This document shows positions 7,930-8,420 of a stretch of 8,420 bases of DNA, piece after piece. The DNA is from Fidelibacterota bacterium UBA2125 (GTDB lineage: Bacteria > Fidelibacterota > Marinisomatia > Marinisomatales > S15-B10), in NCBI GenBank assembly GCA_002329125.1, contig DCXX01000026.1, forward strand, positions 1-8,420, given 5' to 3'. A program made the translations under genes and the position numbers. The notes beneath the pieces are model-generated. The model ran no database searches. It worked only from the letters and a program-made list of their open reading frames with translations, and had not been told where the DNA came from. Position 1 is the first letter of the stretch; each line of letters starts with the position of its first letter.

Positions 7930-8420
7930 ATGTTTAAATGTTTAATGAGTGCTCGAAAATCTATATATTTTTCTCTTCTCATTATCTTACTGTTTTTTCT
8001 TTCTTGTCAGAAAGATGTGGCTAGTAAGTCCTACTTTCCGGAAACAGGTCGAAATGCGATTTACCAGAGCTCCATTGACCTGCGGAGAAATCTCAAAGTT
8101 CTATCCATTGCAATGCAACCAGGCCAGGAAGATCTTTCTGGTTTAGCATATTTCCGTCTTGGACTAGGAGCAAAAATTATGGGTGCCTATATCACAAATG
8201 GGGAGGGGGGAGAAAGCGATATCCGGGGTGAATACCCTCCCTATCTTGCTAAGATTCGAAGAGAGGAGGCAGCAGATGTGTTGGCATATCTGGGAGGTCA
8301 AGTACATTTTCTTAATATGCCTCATATTGCGTCAGCCAGGGATTCAACAAGAGTTAGGGAATTATGGCCTGCCGATCAACTCCAGGCGGGCCTTGTGGAG
8401 CTTTTTTCTCAATTTAGGCC
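7930..8420 (+). CDS. PIG-L/LmbE-like lipoprotein with degenerate zinc motif, 3' end outside window
   Basis: An open frame of 163 codons starts at 7930 and runs off the window end. The N-terminus is a lipoprotein signal (FSLLIILLFFLSCQ), with the lipidated cysteine at residue 27, so the product is probably membrane-anchored. From about residue 56 it follows the PIG-L/LmbE N-acetylglucosaminyl deacetylase pattern: VLSIAMQPGQED (57-68), then AYITNGEGG (86-94), the family-typical KIRREEAADVLAYLGG (108-123) and VHFLNMPH (125-132). In active members the first block reads AHPDDE and supplies zinc ligands and the catalytic base. Here His is Q63, the two Asp are G65 and Q66, and only Pro and Glu remain. 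This suggests loss of canonical zinc deacetylase activity. The start is uncertain: ATG at 7945 is an alternative, and neither has a good Shine-Dalgarno. The terminator upstream implies separate transcription. The family call is moderately strong, and the C-terminal half is unseen. Confidence 0.75.
   Translation, partial: MFKCLMSARKSIYFSLLIILLFFLSCQKDVASKSYFPETGRNAIYQSSIDLRRNLKVLSIAMQPGQEDLSGLAYFRLGLGAKIMGAYITNGEGGESDIRGEYPPYLAKIRREEAADVLAYLGGQVHFLNMPHIASARDSTRVRELWPADQLQAGLVELFSQFR

Noticed and set aside
7949..8146. A 65-codon plus-strand open frame inside the lipoprotein gene, in another frame.
   Set aside because: The overlapping frame from 7930 gives a lipoprotein signal and conserved PIG-L-type blocks, whereas this frame gives nothing recognisable after a chance hydrophobic start.
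8200..8210. G-rich run (GGGG A GGGGGG) within the PIG-L-like gene, considered as a phase-variation tract.
   Set aside because: The longest pure run is only six G and it encodes the family-conserved NGEGG, so it is explained by protein constraint and is short for slippage-based switching.

Overview
The window looks like chromosomal DNA from a bacterium of the Fibrobacterota-Chlorobiota-Bacteroidota (FCB) superphylum. Its content is typical of that group: a TonB-dependent receptor with an N-terminal carboxypeptidase-regulatory-like domain, a large exported protein with a C-terminal type IX secretion (T9SS) sorting domain, and a PorV/PorQ-type outer-membrane protein. The wording of the sorting domain and of the PorV-like N-terminus resembles proteins I associate with Candidatus Marinimicrobia (Neomarinimicrobiota) and neighbouring lineages such as Calditrichota. 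The three main genes have clear purine-rich Shine-Dalgarno sequences, which argues mildly against a typical Bacteroidota, where these are usually weak. The phylum-level call is an inference from sequence style, not from a marker gene.

Layout: positions 1-151 hold no convincing gene and carry the leader of the first large gene. Three intact plus-strand genes follow, with short gaps of 66 and 53 nt: the TonB-dependent receptor (152-3241), the 1130-residue T9SS-sorted protein (3308-6700) and the PorV/PorQ-family protein (6754-7845). A strong intrinsic terminator at 7873-7906 ends this apparent operon. Beyond it a fourth plus-strand gene starts at about 7930 and runs off the window end. It is a predicted lipoprotein with the fold signature of PIG-L/LmbE deacetylases but a destroyed zinc-binding motif.

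All four proteins carry an export signal, so the window is devoted to the cell envelope. The likely joint role of the first three is a surface module. The receptor forms a gated outer-membrane barrel, the middle protein is exported by T9SS and held at or released from the surface, and the PorV-like barrel is either a shuttle that receives the sorted protein or a related transporter. No SusD-type lipoprotein is present, so this is not a standard SusCD nutrient-uptake locus, and the substrate is unknown.

The most interesting points are the compact receptor / sorted protein / PorV-like trio, which may be a dedicated secretion-and-attachment unit, and the PIG-L-like lipoprotein whose HPDDE motif reads QPGQE. 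No mobile elements, CRISPR arrays, tRNA or rRNA genes were seen.
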